In this document: positions 37,941-47,676 of the stretch, piece by piece | How the letters are laid out: every line of letters begins with the position of its first letter | How positions within the stretch are numbered: position 1 is the first letter of the stretch | Source of the DNA: Diplonema papillatum | Taxonomy: Eukaryota; Euglenozoa; Diplonemea; Diplonemida; Diplonemidae | Assembly: GCA_030068145.1 (NCBI GenBank) | Contig: JAPJBO010000169.1 | Coordinates: 248,001-312,000, forward strand | Length of the DNA: 64,000 bases | Direction of reading: 5' to 3' | Program-made: the position numbers and the translations under genes | The notes under the pieces: model-generated | Told to the model about the DNA's origin: nothing | The model's input: only the letters and a program-made list of their open reading frames with translations | Databases searched by the model: none

Positions 37941-40859
37941 TCAAGGGAAAGCCCATGGCGGCGAGGTCTGCCGGGACGGATGCTGCACGGGCTTGGGCGG
38001 GGAGCGGTGCGAGATGGGCGCGGGGAAGTCGGTGGGCTCGTCAGGGAGCTTGTACCGGGGCGACGGCGGGTGCACGCCGTGGCGAGGCCCCGGCGGCGGT
38101 GCCCGTGCTGCAGGCTGCTGCTGCTGCTGATGCTGATGTTGGGCAAGCTGATCGCTGCGGTACACGTAGAAATCTCCGGTCGCTTGCGCATCGTCGAGCA
38201 AGTGGTCTCGACCCGGAAACGTATCATTCACCGACGAGTCCTCGTATTGAATCCCGGGCGACCCGGGCTTGCAGACGGTGTCTTCGACCGCTGCGCAAAC
38301 CGACGACGCCCCGAGAGAGTAGGGCGGCAGTCTGTCGCCGACCCCGTGCTGTTGCGTGATGCATTGCGTCGATGGCTTGGGGCTGGGAAGCGCCGTTTCT
38401 CGCCGCCAATACAGCTTCGAGGCGCCTTTCGCGTGGCTCGCGGGGTCTTTCGGAGAGCCGCTGTCCCGCTGCCTGTGCACACGCGCTGCTGCTCGGTGGT
38501 CTGCGCCGGGCGCCAAGAAGCTGGCGCGGTTCGGCAAGTTCCAAATGGGGGTCGCCGACAACGGGAGGGCTCGAGAGGGCTCCGCTGCAATGAAAACGGG
38601 CCGCCGGACAGGCTGTCCGGCGGCGGTCGGATTCGCGGCGGGTAGATGCGGGTTGGCCGGCGGTGTGGGAGAGGATTCGCGGCAGGATGGGGGCGGGTGG
38701 CGGGTTGCCGCGGAGCGTCTGCCATACGAGGAAGGCGGCGAGCTCGTGCGGCCGAGCGAGAACGGCGGCTGTCTGTTGCCATCCGGCGATGCAGAAGACG
38801 AGGGGCTGCACGAGGGCGTTACCGACAAGCCAGCGGGAGCCACACCCGCCGCGACCAGGTCGCAACACGACGACGAATCGAGGATCGAGAGATCCGGTTT
38901 CGATGTTTCGTCGTGAGGTTCTTCACTGGGTTCGGTCGCACGGCCCCGTTTCGAGGTGCAATCGGCTTCATCCGCTCGATACGGCGCGGTCTCCTTGACG
39001 GAAGCAACGACGACATCATCTTGCCCTTGGTGGCCCATGAAGTTCTGCGCAGACCCGCCGAGCATCGAAAGCATTGCCTTCGCGATCTCTTCGCGGACTA
39101 CGTCCGCCACCTGCCCCCTGTCGCCAAGTGCGGCGGCAGCTTCCTCACAACCGGCCGGGGCACTCTCCACGGCTTCGGCATCGCCGCACCCTCTGTCTTC
39201 GGATGCGCGGGCCGCAGGCTGTTCGGAGGGGACCCGCCGCAATAGAGCCTGCGCGGCGGCTTTCACGAAGCCGGCGGCGCCGTCGCACTTCGAGGCGGCG
39301 AAGAGCAGGTCTGCTTCCGTGGCGGTGTCTTCGCTGCCGTCGAGTTCCGTGGAAAGGTTTGGGTCCAGGGCTTGAATCGGCGCGGCTTCCTCATCGGCGC
39401 TGCAGAGGGGCGACACCGGGCAACCGCTGAAAGCGTCAGCTACCGTTCGCAAAGCGGCGCAGCCTTCTCTTGCGGCCCGGAGGGCGGCTCTCAACGAGGA
39501 TGTTAGGGCCGCCCGCGACTCGTCCAGCGCGGCCTTCGCCTTCACGAGTTCGTCTTTTTCCCTCTTCCAAGTGGCCGCCGCCCGTTGATGGTCTCCCGAC
39601 AGGGTCGACCGCAGCGCGGTCACCTCTGATCGGTGGTCTTCGCGCGAAGCGGCAAGCTCGTCCTTCAGATTTTCGTTCTCCTGGGTGGCGGCTTGTAGCT
39701 TCTTTTGCGCCGTCGCCAGCTCCCCGCGAATCCGTTTGAAATCAGCAGCAGCATGTCGTTCTCGTAAAGTGCTCCCGGTGTGCGTCTCTGCAGAACTGCA
39801 CGTGGGACCCTCCTGCGCCCCACTTCGGGGGTGACTTGCTGCGCAGTCGTGTGGTTCTTGCGAGTGGTCGCTTTTCGGAGGCGACGAGGCGGGTTTCCGC
39901 TGGTTTCTTTTCGCGACCTCGCGCTCCAGGGCCTTCACCTGTCGCCTGAGCGTCGACACGAGACACACTGCTGCCTCCTTCTCATTGAGCTGCTCTTCAG
40001 CGACGCGTTCCATTCGCTTGCCCTCGGAAATGACCCAGTCGACGTGCTGCCGAGCGGATTCGAGTTCTTGCTCACGGTCGCTGAGCACAGCGGCAATGGC
40101 CTTAAGTGCTCTGTCCTTTTCCGTCTCCCGTTCGCCGGTGGCAATCCCCAGCGCGGCCATCCCCGTCGACTCCATCGTGTCGTCGGCGTGCCCCGGCTCC
40201 ATTCTCACATCTCCCCATGCCTTCTTTCTGATCGGCGCTTCTCTTCTCAAATTGGCTTGCTTCATTGTCGAGCCGCTGCATTGCTGATTTGTCGAGATCC
40301 GTAGAGCGACTCGACTGTCAGGTACTGCGAAAGCCGGTGTTCGGCAATGAGCCTGGGTGCCTCTGCAAGGCGTTGGTTTTGAATAGGCTGAGCAGAAACG
40401 ATGGATAATGGGGACGTTCGCGCCGGGGGTGGAAGTGGACGGAATGTCAGAAACACCCCTTCCGTCTGCGAATTGCCGATGCGAGCAAGCGTCTCCCGAA
40501 TACTCGCCGCTGCAGGAAGGCGTCGTGCTGAGCTCAAGTTCCGAAGCCGAACGCGGACTGAAGTGGTGTAGCCCCCGGCGATGAACTGCAGTCTCCTCCG
40601 CGACTGCGCACGGTCCCACGGGATCACTCCCAAACCGCTCCCGTGCAGCTTCAAAACGCATATCAAGTGGACGCGTTAAGCCGCTTTTCAGACTCCACTC
40701 ATTGGAGCCCCGTTGACTTCCCAACAACCCAACCTTGCGGGAAGCCGAAACCTTCCACTGTCCTGTTTCTGCGAACGCGTCCCTCGTCTCTTCTATGCTC
40801 AGGTAGCTCAATTCGCCGTCTGCGAGAAAGCAACCGGAAGGAACACCTTGGATGCTCAT
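37941..40859 (-). CDS. Coiled-coil and proline/serine-rich hypothetical protein
   Basis: The open frame has 972 codons from ATG 40859. A later in-frame Met at about 40264 (MKQANLRREAPIRKKAWG) begins the part with the clearest protein composition, so the true start may be there or upstream sequence may contain an intron. Two heptad-rich coiled-coil blocks follow: one with RALKAIAAVLSDREQELESA and LRRQVKALEREVAKRNQRK, and a longer one with ELATAQKKLQAATQENENLK and KREKDELVKAKAALDESRAA. Next comes a roughly 400-residue low-complexity tail rich in Pro, Ser, Ala and Arg with a short poly-Gln run near the C-terminus. No catalytic domain is visible. The layout suits a scaffold or cytoskeleton/centrosome-type protein, but that is inference from composition only. 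Confidence 0.65.
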   Translation of the reverse strand: MSIQGVPSGCFLADGELSYLSIEETRDAFAETGQWKVSASRKVGLLGSQRGSNEWSLKSGLTRPLDMRFEAARERFGSDPVGPCAVAEETAVHRRGLHHFSPRSASELELSTTPSCSGEYSGDACSHRQFADGRGVSDIPSTSTPGANVPIIHRFCSAYSKPTPCRGTQAHCRTPAFAVPDSRVALRISTNQQCSGSTMKQANLRREAPIRKKAWGDVRMEPGHADDTMESTGMAALGIATGERETEKDRALKAIAAVLSDREQELESARQHVDWVISEGKRMERVAEEQLNEKEAAVCLVSTLRRQVKALEREVAKRNQRKPASSPPKSDHSQEPHDCAASHPRSGAQEGPTCSSAETHTGSTLRERHAAADFKRIRGELATAQKKLQAATQENENLKDELAASREDHRSEVTALRSTLSGDHQRAAATWKREKDELVKAKAALDESRAALTSSLRAALRAAREGCAALRTVADAFSGCPVSPLCSADEEAAPIQALDPNLSTELDGSEDTATEADLLFAASKCDGAAGFVKAAAQALLRRVPSEQPAARASEDRGCGDAEAVESAPAGCEEAAAALGDRGQVADVVREEIAKAMLSMLGGSAQNFMGHQGQDDVVVASVKETAPYRADEADCTSKRGRATEPSEEPHDETSKPDLSILDSSSCCDLVAAGVAPAGLSVTPSCSPSSSASPDGNRQPPFSLGRTSSPPSSYGRRSAATRHPPPSCRESSPTPPANPHLPAANPTAAGQPVRRPVFIAAEPSRALPLSATPIWNLPNRASFLAPGADHRAAARVHRQRDSGSPKDPASHAKGASKLYWRRETALPSPKPSTQCITQQHGVGDRLPPYSLGASSVCAAVEDTVCKPGSPGIQYEDSSVNDTFPGRDHLLDDAQATGDFYVYRSDQLAQHQHQQQQQPAARAPPPGPRHGVHPPSPRYKLPDEPTDFPAPISHRSPPKPVQHPSRQTSPPWAFP

Positions 40860-40977
40860 GGCAGGGCGGGTGCAGGCGCGCGCGGCTGGCTCAAAGCCTC
40901 GATTGTTGAGCCAGTGTCCTTTTATTCCTTTGTGGTCTTCTCGTGATGCAGATTCTGTTGTAGAAGTAAATGAAGAG

Positions 40978-41612
40978 TATGAACTTTGCTTCGCCCGAAC
41001 TTTGCTTCACCAGAATTTAGCATCATCCGAACTTTGCTTCGCCCGAACTTAGCTTCACCCGAACTTTGCAGAACTTTGCTTCGCCCGAACTTTGCGTCAC
41101 CAGAAGTTAGCTTCGCCCGAACTTTGCTTCGCCCGAACTCTACTGTTGCCGAACTTTAACTCCTGCCTCTAGTCTCGCTGGGCGCCGGTCTTTACCGGCG
41201 CACGTTGATTGATCTATCGTTCAGAAAGCTGTACCCGAGGGCGTGCTGGAGGGTCTCGGGTGATGCTAAGTTCTGGTGAAGCTAAGTTCTGGTGAAGTAA
41301 GCTTGAAGAAGCTAAGTTCTGGTGACGCAAAAGTTCGGGTGAAGCTAAGTTCTGGTGAAGCAAAGTTCGGAGAAGCTAAGTTCTGAGAAGCTAAGTTCTG
41401 GTGACGCAAAGTTCGGGCGAAGCAAAGCTCTGGTGAAGCAAAGTTCGGGCAAATCAAAGTTCTGGTGAAGCAAAGTTCGGAGAAGCCAAGTTCTGCAAAG
41501 TTCGGGCGAAGCAAAGTTCTGGTGAAGCAAATTTTGGGAGATGCTAAGTTCTGGTGACGCAAAGTTCGGGCGAAGCCAACTACTGGTGAAACAAAGTTCG
41601 GGAGTTCTGGTA
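40978..41612. mobile_element. Foldback element with GAACTT-array inverted ends
   Basis: The left arm (40978-41155) is a plus-strand array of GAACTTTGCTTCGCCC-type units. The right arm (about 41258-41612) is the same array inverted (GGTGAAGCTAAGTTCT). The spacer contains CTAGTCTCGCTGGGCGCCGG and a CCGGTCTTTACCGG palindrome, sequence shared with the end of the 16392-16855 array. No transposase is present. It is another member of the tandem-repeat inverted-end design. Confidence 0.7.
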
Positions 41613-41615
41613 GAC

Positions 41616-43745
41616 TGGCTTAAACTACCCGGGGCGACCCATAAACCGCAAGATGTTGAGAAACTCTGAACGTAGATTGTGCCATCAATGACTCTGTGTT
41701 GCCCACTTAGTGCACGTGGTTCACAAGAGCTTGACTATCTTATGGATAACCTTGCAGAAAGTGTCGACAAAAAGTGTTTAGTAGTACCCCTACTAAATTC
41801 GGTCTTAGCGAAGGGCAATTGTGGATAATAATGAAATAGTACAACAAGAATCCGCATATATTTAGAGCGAACGCTTTTATCACGTGCGCACGAAGCATGT
41901 ATCCCCAAATGATCCCCAAATGGTTGTTGCGCGCTCGAAGGCAACATGACAGAGGCAGAGCCCACGATCTAGGCAGCATCCTTCCCGACCGATGAACGGA
42001 ATCTCTTTTGCTCTGGATTGGACGCAAGGCTTCATAAGGAGGTCAGCTTGCACGTTCCGTATCCACAGACCCCTCTCTCAAGAAAAACAACCCGACAATT
42101 CCCTGCTGCGCGAAAAAAACACTCTCTCCTCAGACCTTGAGTATGTCACCCCGGCTTCCCACGAGTTTCCTTCAGGGTCACTGCCGAAGCAGCCGCGTCA
42201 CGTCCTTCACCCTTGCTGGTTTGGGAGGCGGCGTCACCCAACCTGTCAAATAGCTCATGTTCCTTTGACTGCTGCCCCTCGGCGGTGACGTAACGGGAGC
42301 ATCTGATTTTTGCCGGGTCGCGAGAACAGTGCAGTCGGAAAGGGCACCATCGTGCGGCGGTGGCGAGAGAGGTCGGATCGACGGCGGAGAAGCGGAAAGC
42401 GGAGCTGATGAGCCCCGTGGAGGCGCTGCTGCAGGCAAGCAAGTGACGCGCGTCAACATGGCGCTGGTACTCCGAAAGCAGCTGAGGACAAATTGCAAAA
42501 CTCGGTCTCGAGAGCGAAGGCAAAGAAGCGACGATAAACCTTGGCAAGTGCTGTGAAGACAACACGGCCATCGCCCAAGTGCCGTAAGGAAGCAACTCGA
42601 CGCGCAACCGATGAACCTGGACGAGCAATCGAAGGAGAAACGAAGCACCAAACGCGCGCCTGAGCGCGATGATCAAGACGAGCGGAAGAGGCGAAAACAT
42701 GAAACGTCATGTGCAAAGAGATAACCGCGATGCCGGCGATACAGATTATCGCTACAGATTATTTACATTCTACCCCAAAATACAATCCGCTATTAGCATC
42801 TTCAGTCGCGCTACGGATTCCCTTGGGGTTGTCTCCCGTCGCGTCTCGCCTTGTTCGCGGCCATTTTTGTACTTGTTGCACCTTTGATTTTGCTCCCGCC
42901 CCATAAGCGCCCGACGCCGGTCATCGACGCCGGTATCATGTACTGGTCTGAAGACCACCAGTCGATCCCAGTAATTCCGCTTTCGCTCTGTTCCTGCCCT
43001 TGTGAAACCGTGTTTGGCCACTCGTACGCTCCCTCGTCTCGTCTCCGCGTCTTTCTGCAGTTTCCGAACCCCCATGCTCTCAACACTGTCGGTCTGAGCT
43101 CCACACACTGAATCACCAGCCACCGCAGAACATTTGGCAGGTGTTTCCACTGTATTTGGGGGCCAAGCTACTCCTCTGGGTGAAGTGGCGAAAGGTGGTT
43201 GGTCGCAATCGATTCTGGCGGATAATGCTGACTTCGCATTGACTCGCACTGCAAAGGTAGAAAAAATCAATTGACAACGTCATTGAAGGACTTCTAAATT
43301 GAGAACGGTACACCTAGCTGGAGTTGGTTCTAATGTACAAACAAGGTGTGAAAAGAATGTCTCGAACAGTTCAGAAAGGGGGAAGAAAATGGGGAACCAT
43401 GATACAGAATAGAATAGCAGGTGCAACCCTGGTACTTCGCTCTTTGCCGAACTCTTAAAACAATTCAAAAGCATCCACTCTGCTGGTCATTCTGCTGAAG
43501 GCCGTCAAAGGCGTGCTCATAGGGCCCGGACGTCATGTGAAGTGGCTGCTGCCTTTTTTCGCCGACTAACTTTACCTTCTCTTGACTGGTTTCTTGAACA
43601 AGTTCGCCGGCAGAGACTTTGGCATGACGTAATCCTAGTTGGTTTGTTTTAGACTCGTTCGCTATTAAAAAGAAAGAGAGTTGAAGCATTTGCTCATATG
43701 ATCCCGCCTGGCGGCAGCACCCAGCCGGTGGCAACACAAACGCAG
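41616..43745. other. Region without a supported gene
   Basis: Overlapping frames on both strands (184 codons minus at 42146-42700, 166 codons minus at 42770-43270) carry no motif. A 3' exon of the 43746-44579 gene could lie here: that frame contains a GTATCT donor-like site just before its stop. I cannot choose an acceptor. Confidence 0.35.
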
Positions 43746-44579
43746 TCACAAGAGAGATACCTTCGATAGATCAAAGCGAGACTGATAGGCGACCATGACG
43801 CATCGGATAGCGGAAGCATCCCAATCAGAAGTCTTGATTTCTTTCGACGCGGTTTTGAATGGCTGTTCCGCCTTTGGTGTTCCGAGTTCGTCGTCTCTCG
43901 GCACGGATGACCGCGAGCGAGGGGTTGTGTTCTTCTTGTTTGGCTGGATTGACGGATTGGCTTTCCGTTTCTTCGAATCAGGAACGGTCGGCGTGCCCGC
44001 TGTAGGCGGTTTCGCCGGGGTTGGCTTCGGGAAGGGTGGGTTGGCACTGGTGAGGGCGGCATGCGGTTTACAGAGAGGGGTTCCTGACCTAACCGGCGTA
44101 TTCGCGCGCAAGGGTGTTCCAATGCAGCCGTATTTTGAACCCGCAGCAGGCGGGTCCACAAGACCAAGTGCTCGAATCGCATCCTTTAACCGCTGCCTCC
44201 GTCCCTCCCAGAACTTGTGTGTTGACGATTCCCACGTGCCGCTGAGCCCGTCGGGGACTGCGTCGAGGGCATTCGCGCACAAAGTGTGCAAAGCCTTCCG
44301 TTCGGGAAGGGGATTTCCCGATTTAGCTGCTTCGAGTCCGGCTGTGATTTGCTCACCGGCAGCCAGCTCGAGAACGGAAAGCACGTGTTGTCTCTGCGAC
44401 GATGCATCTTCTGCAATCGTGATACCAGCCATTTCTCGTTCGGTTTCTTTGTGTTCGACCTGTGTATTGCTTTCCAGCTGCCAGAGGCCCAGACTAACAC
44501 TACCAGACTGCACGCAGCCTGACAGCAGTCTGAGCAGACCGCCCGGTCTGTTCGAGGCGTTTCCGTGGCATGATGACAT
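43746..44579 (-). CDS. Hypothetical Pro/Lys-rich protein
   Basis: The frame runs from ATG 44579 (277 codons). A second Met at 44432 (MAGITIAEDASSQRQHVLSV) begins the more convincing protein part of 228 residues. An N-terminal helical region (LELAAGEQITAGLEAAKSG, STHKFWEGRRQRLKDAIRAL) is followed by a Pro/Thr/Lys-rich disordered tail with a nuclear-signal-like DSKKRKANPS. The frame closes soon after a consensus-like donor (AAG|GTATCT), so the annotated C-terminus may be intron read-through. I recognise no family. A nuclear location is a weak inference from the basic stretch. Confidence 0.5.
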   Translation of the reverse strand: MSSCHGNASNRPGGLLRLLSGCVQSGSVSLGLWQLESNTQVEHKETEREMAGITIAEDASSQRQHVLSVLELAAGEQITAGLEAAKSGNPLPERKALHTLCANALDAVPDGLSGTWESSTHKFWEGRRQRLKDAIRALGLVDPPAAGSKYGCIGTPLRANTPVRSGTPLCKPHAALTSANPPFPKPTPAKPPTAGTPTVPDSKKRKANPSIQPNKKNTTPRSRSSVPRDDELGTPKAEQPFKTASKEIKTSDWDASAIRCVMVAYQSRFDLSKVSLL

Positions 44580-44796
44580 AATCCAGGTCCAGGACCAGCC
44601 AGTCTGGTTACCAGGTTACTGGCCTGGCGCTACCAGTAATTAGGCCCAGACTTCAGACCGGACCTGCGTGGACCGAAAGTTGAGCCCAAAACCTGACCCA
44701 AAACTTGGACCCGAGTTGGGAACCAAAATATAGACCCAAGATTTTGGCAGCCTGGAGGTTGGGGTATCGAGTCCCAGAAGTGACGATTTAGAATGT

Positions 44797-44898
44797 TCTA
44801 TAATGGGCAAAAAGTTAGCGGAATGTTCTATAATGGGCACAAAGTTAGCGAGTCTTCTATAATGGGCACAAAGTTATCGAGAATGGGCAAAAAGTTAA
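44797..44898. repeat. TTCTATAATGGGCAAAAAGTTA tandem array
   Basis: About four units of 27-33 bp (GAATGTTCTATAATGGGCA, then AAAGTTAGCG) end exactly where the DIRS-like A repeat begins at 44899. They resemble the CCCATTATAGTACA array near 63270. Probably this is one end of an older inverted-repeat element into which, or beside which, the DIRS-like element landed. Confidence 0.6.
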
Positions 44899-45038
44899 GG
44901 AGGTCTTCATTTTCCCACACTAGCTGTTACAGCAAGTGAAAAGAAAATGAAGATTCGTTTATTATCGATTAGTCAACCTCTACGACCGCTCAGGAACACC
45001 TTCGAAAAGAAGACTTGTACTCACGTACAAAAAGTTCC
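44899..45038 (+). repeat. DIRS-like A repeat, copy 1
   Basis: The copy runs from GGAGGTCTTCATTTTCCCAC to ACGTACAAAAAGTTCC and is nearly identical to 50027-50166. It contains an inverted pair TCTTCATTTTC/GAAAATGAAGA. Confidence 0.9.
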
Positions 45039-45239
45039 TGGTTGTTGAGGCTAATCAACAGCACTGTTTTGAAGGGGAAGAGTGACAGCTCAAGATCGTC
45101 CGCCCTTGTCTTGTATTCATTTTAGCCGTTGGAGAGAAGCAATTGTTTAATGGTATGAGGAGAAGCGAACAGCGGATACTTCCAGAAGTACTGTAACGTG
45201 GACTGGAAGTTGTTCTTGAGGCGCTGCAGGCAGACATGA

Positions 45240-46135
45240 AACTCCGTAATTCCCCCTCATGGGTAGGAAGTGATGCGTAAGTCCCTACGGGCAGCCAAAG
45301 AACTCCGTAAATCCCCCTCATGGGTCGGAGGTGGTGCGTAAGTCCCTACGGGCAGCCAGAGAACTCCGTAAATCCCCCTCATGGGTCGGAAATGGTGCGT
45401 AAGTCCCTACGGGCAGCCAGAGAACACCGTAAATCCCCCTCATGGGTAGGTGGTGCGTAAGTCCCTACGGGCAGCCAGAGAACACCGTAAATCCCCCTCA
45501 TGGGTAGGTGGTGCGTAAGTCCCTACGGGCAGCCAGAGAACACCGTAAATCCCCCTCATGGGTAGGTGGTGCGTAAGTCCCTACGGGCAGCCAGAGAACA
45601 TCGTACGTTCCCTTCGTGGACGGAAGTAGCGCGTAAGTCCCTACGGGCAGTCGGCGAACGCCGTAAGCACCCTTCATGGGTCGGAAGTGGCGCGTAAGTC
45701 CCTACGGGCAGCCAGCGAACGCCGTATGTTCCCTTCGTGGGTCGGAAGTGGCGCTTAAGTCCCTACGGGCAGCCAGCGAACACCGTAAGTTCCCTTCATG
45801 GGTCGAAAGTGGCGCGCCCCTACGGGCAGCCAGCGAACGCCGTAAGCTCCTTCATGGGTCGGAAGTGGCGCGTAAGTCCCAACGGGCAGCCAGCGAACGC
45901 CGTAAGTTCCCTTCATGGGTCGGAAGTGGCGCGTAAGTCCCTACGGGCAGCCAGCGAACGCCGTAAGTTCCCTTCATGGGTCGAAAGTGGCGCACCCCTA
46001 CGGGCAGCCAGCGAACGCCGTAAGCTCCTTCATGGGTCGGAAGTGGCGCGTAAGTCCCTACGGGCAGCCAGCGAACGCCGTAAGTTCCCTTCATGGGTCG
46101 GAAGTGACGCTCAAATCCCTACGGGCAGCCAGCGA
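45240..46135 (+). repeat. About 15 copies of a 58-62-bp leader repeat
   Basis: Units contain GTCCCTACGGGCAGCCAG, then GAACNCCGTAA and a CATGGGTCGGAAGTGG-type segment. The first half (CCGTAAATCCCCCTCATGGG) and the second half (GCCGTAAGTTCCCTTCATGG) form two subfamilies. The array lies in the leader between A1 and the gag-like frame. CCCTACGGG is self-complementary, so each unit could form a small stem. The long frame across it is an artefact of the period. Confidence 0.9.
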
Positions 46136-46227
46136 ATCGGATCAACCGTTCTTTCCCGCACGAAACACGGAGAAAACCATCAGGCTAACAACCTACCACT
46201 CCTCAAAAGGAATCGACGTCTGCCAGA

Positions 46228-47457
46228 ATGGACAGTGTATCGTTCGTCATTGCAAACAAGAATGACATTCGTGCAGCAGCTGTGGCAAAGTCCGCTTTAC
46301 CTGAAGCAGTCGAGGCCGGCGTTTCCAGGCACGCATCCGAATTGTTCGATACATTCGTAAGAGCCGCCGAGGCGGAGACAGACCCGATGAAGAGGGCCTC
46401 TTTGGCGATTATATCTCTCGAGATGTGTGCCGCAAGCAATGGTCAGGTTGCTGCACCCTCCATAGCGGAGGTAAAAGAGGTAGCTGCGGCACTCGAGGAA
46501 TGGAAGATGCCGGATATAGAAAGCATGGCACAGATTGACGTGCCAGTCGCTGAACTGGTGAAAGGGGGTATGTCCAAGGCGATCGTGGGGTATATCCGCG
46601 CAGTCGGGCTGAAGATACAGTCACCAACTCGAGTACCGGAAACGCCAGGCAAGACGAGAAGCGAACCGAAAAGAATGATAAACATCGAAAGACGGCTTAT
46701 TGATCTCAATCTCACCGAGATCCCTTCGATCCTGAAGCCTGACACAGCCCTTGTGAAGGCCATACTGGTGCAAACGGAGGCCGGTGTTCGTGTTCCACTG
46801 GACTTTTCGCCGAAGAAGACGCCACTATTTCCGGCTAAGGCCGACGCACACAGCATAGCCTTCTCCCCGATGGCGACAAGAGTCGATGAGATCGTTCTTC
46901 AAGAGGCGAAAGACCAACTCGGCTCGGCGGTCGAAACCGCCCATAAAAACATCTTGTTGGACATCTCCTCAAAGGTCGACAAAGATGTCATGCCGAGTAC
47001 GACACACGTGCTGATGAGGATCCGCCACGCCGTCGCTTTGCTGGTGTGCGAGGTGGTGCAGCCGAAGGACGCACTGCGTTTGATGATCATGGTCGTCGGC
47101 CTACTACCACTAGTTGCTTCGCACACGAGCTCAAAAGGCTCATACCAAGCAGGCTTCAAGTACGAGGAGTTTGCCATGAAACAAGCGACTGAGAGCTCCC
47201 GCGACATATCAGCATCGGAGACGCTGGCATCGTTGACCAAGGTTGACAGCGAAGTCGTAAAAAGGTTCAAAGAGAAGACGGAAATTGAACGCGAGCAAGC
47301 GAAGCTCGCCAAGCCAAGGAGCCGCCTGGTGACAACCTCGGAACAATCTTGCAGATACGAGCCGTACGGGAAAGCCTCAGGAAAAGGCGCAGCAGGCAAG
47401 CCGGTGAACAAGGGTAAGCGTCAGTCGTATGACACAAGACCTCAGACGAAGAACTGA
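46228..47457 (+). CDS. DIRS-like element gag-like protein
   Basis: This 409-codon frame starts at MDSVSFVIANKNDIRAAAVAK. It is first in the element, before the reverse transcriptase, which is the Gag position. It is mostly helical, with a basic C-terminal tail (RSRLVTTSEQSCRYEPYGKA, then KGKRQSYDTRPQTKN) suited to nucleic-acid binding. There is no CCHC knuckle. I infer the role from position; the sequence alone would not identify it. Confidence 0.6.
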   Translation: MDSVSFVIANKNDIRAAAVAKSALPEAVEAGVSRHASELFDTFVRAAEAETDPMKRASLAIISLEMCAASNGQVAAPSIAEVKEVAAALEEWKMPDIESMAQIDVPVAELVKGGMSKAIVGYIRAVGLKIQSPTRVPETPGKTRSEPKRMINIERRLIDLNLTEIPSILKPDTALVKAILVQTEAGVRVPLDFSPKKTPLFPAKADAHSIAFSPMATRVDEIVLQEAKDQLGSAVETAHKNILLDISSKVDKDVMPSTTHVLMRIRHAVALLVCEVVQPKDALRLMIMVVGLLPLVASHTSSKGSYQAGFKYEEFAMKQATESSRDISASETLASLTKVDSEVVKRFKEKTEIEREQAKLAKPRSRLVTTSEQSCRYEPYGKASGKGAAGKPVNKGKRQSYDTRPQTKN

Positions 47458-47676
47458 CTCATTCCCACCGACCGTCAAAACAACCCACATGCATCCATCC
47501 TTTTCCATCCTGCCCTTTACACTTCCTCCCCACCACCTCAAGATCTGACTCACAAACTATGGCTGAGGTGCAAACCAACAACGACTCCGAAAGAAAGCTC
47601 ACCGTTTCGAACCATTGCCGAACACCGACCTCTACAGAAGCAGAAGGGCATTTTCTACTCCTTCCGTGCCGAGACG

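Noticed and set aside
45240-46135. CRISPR array
   Set aside because: The units repeat along their whole length without unique spacers, in a eukaryotic retroelement leader.
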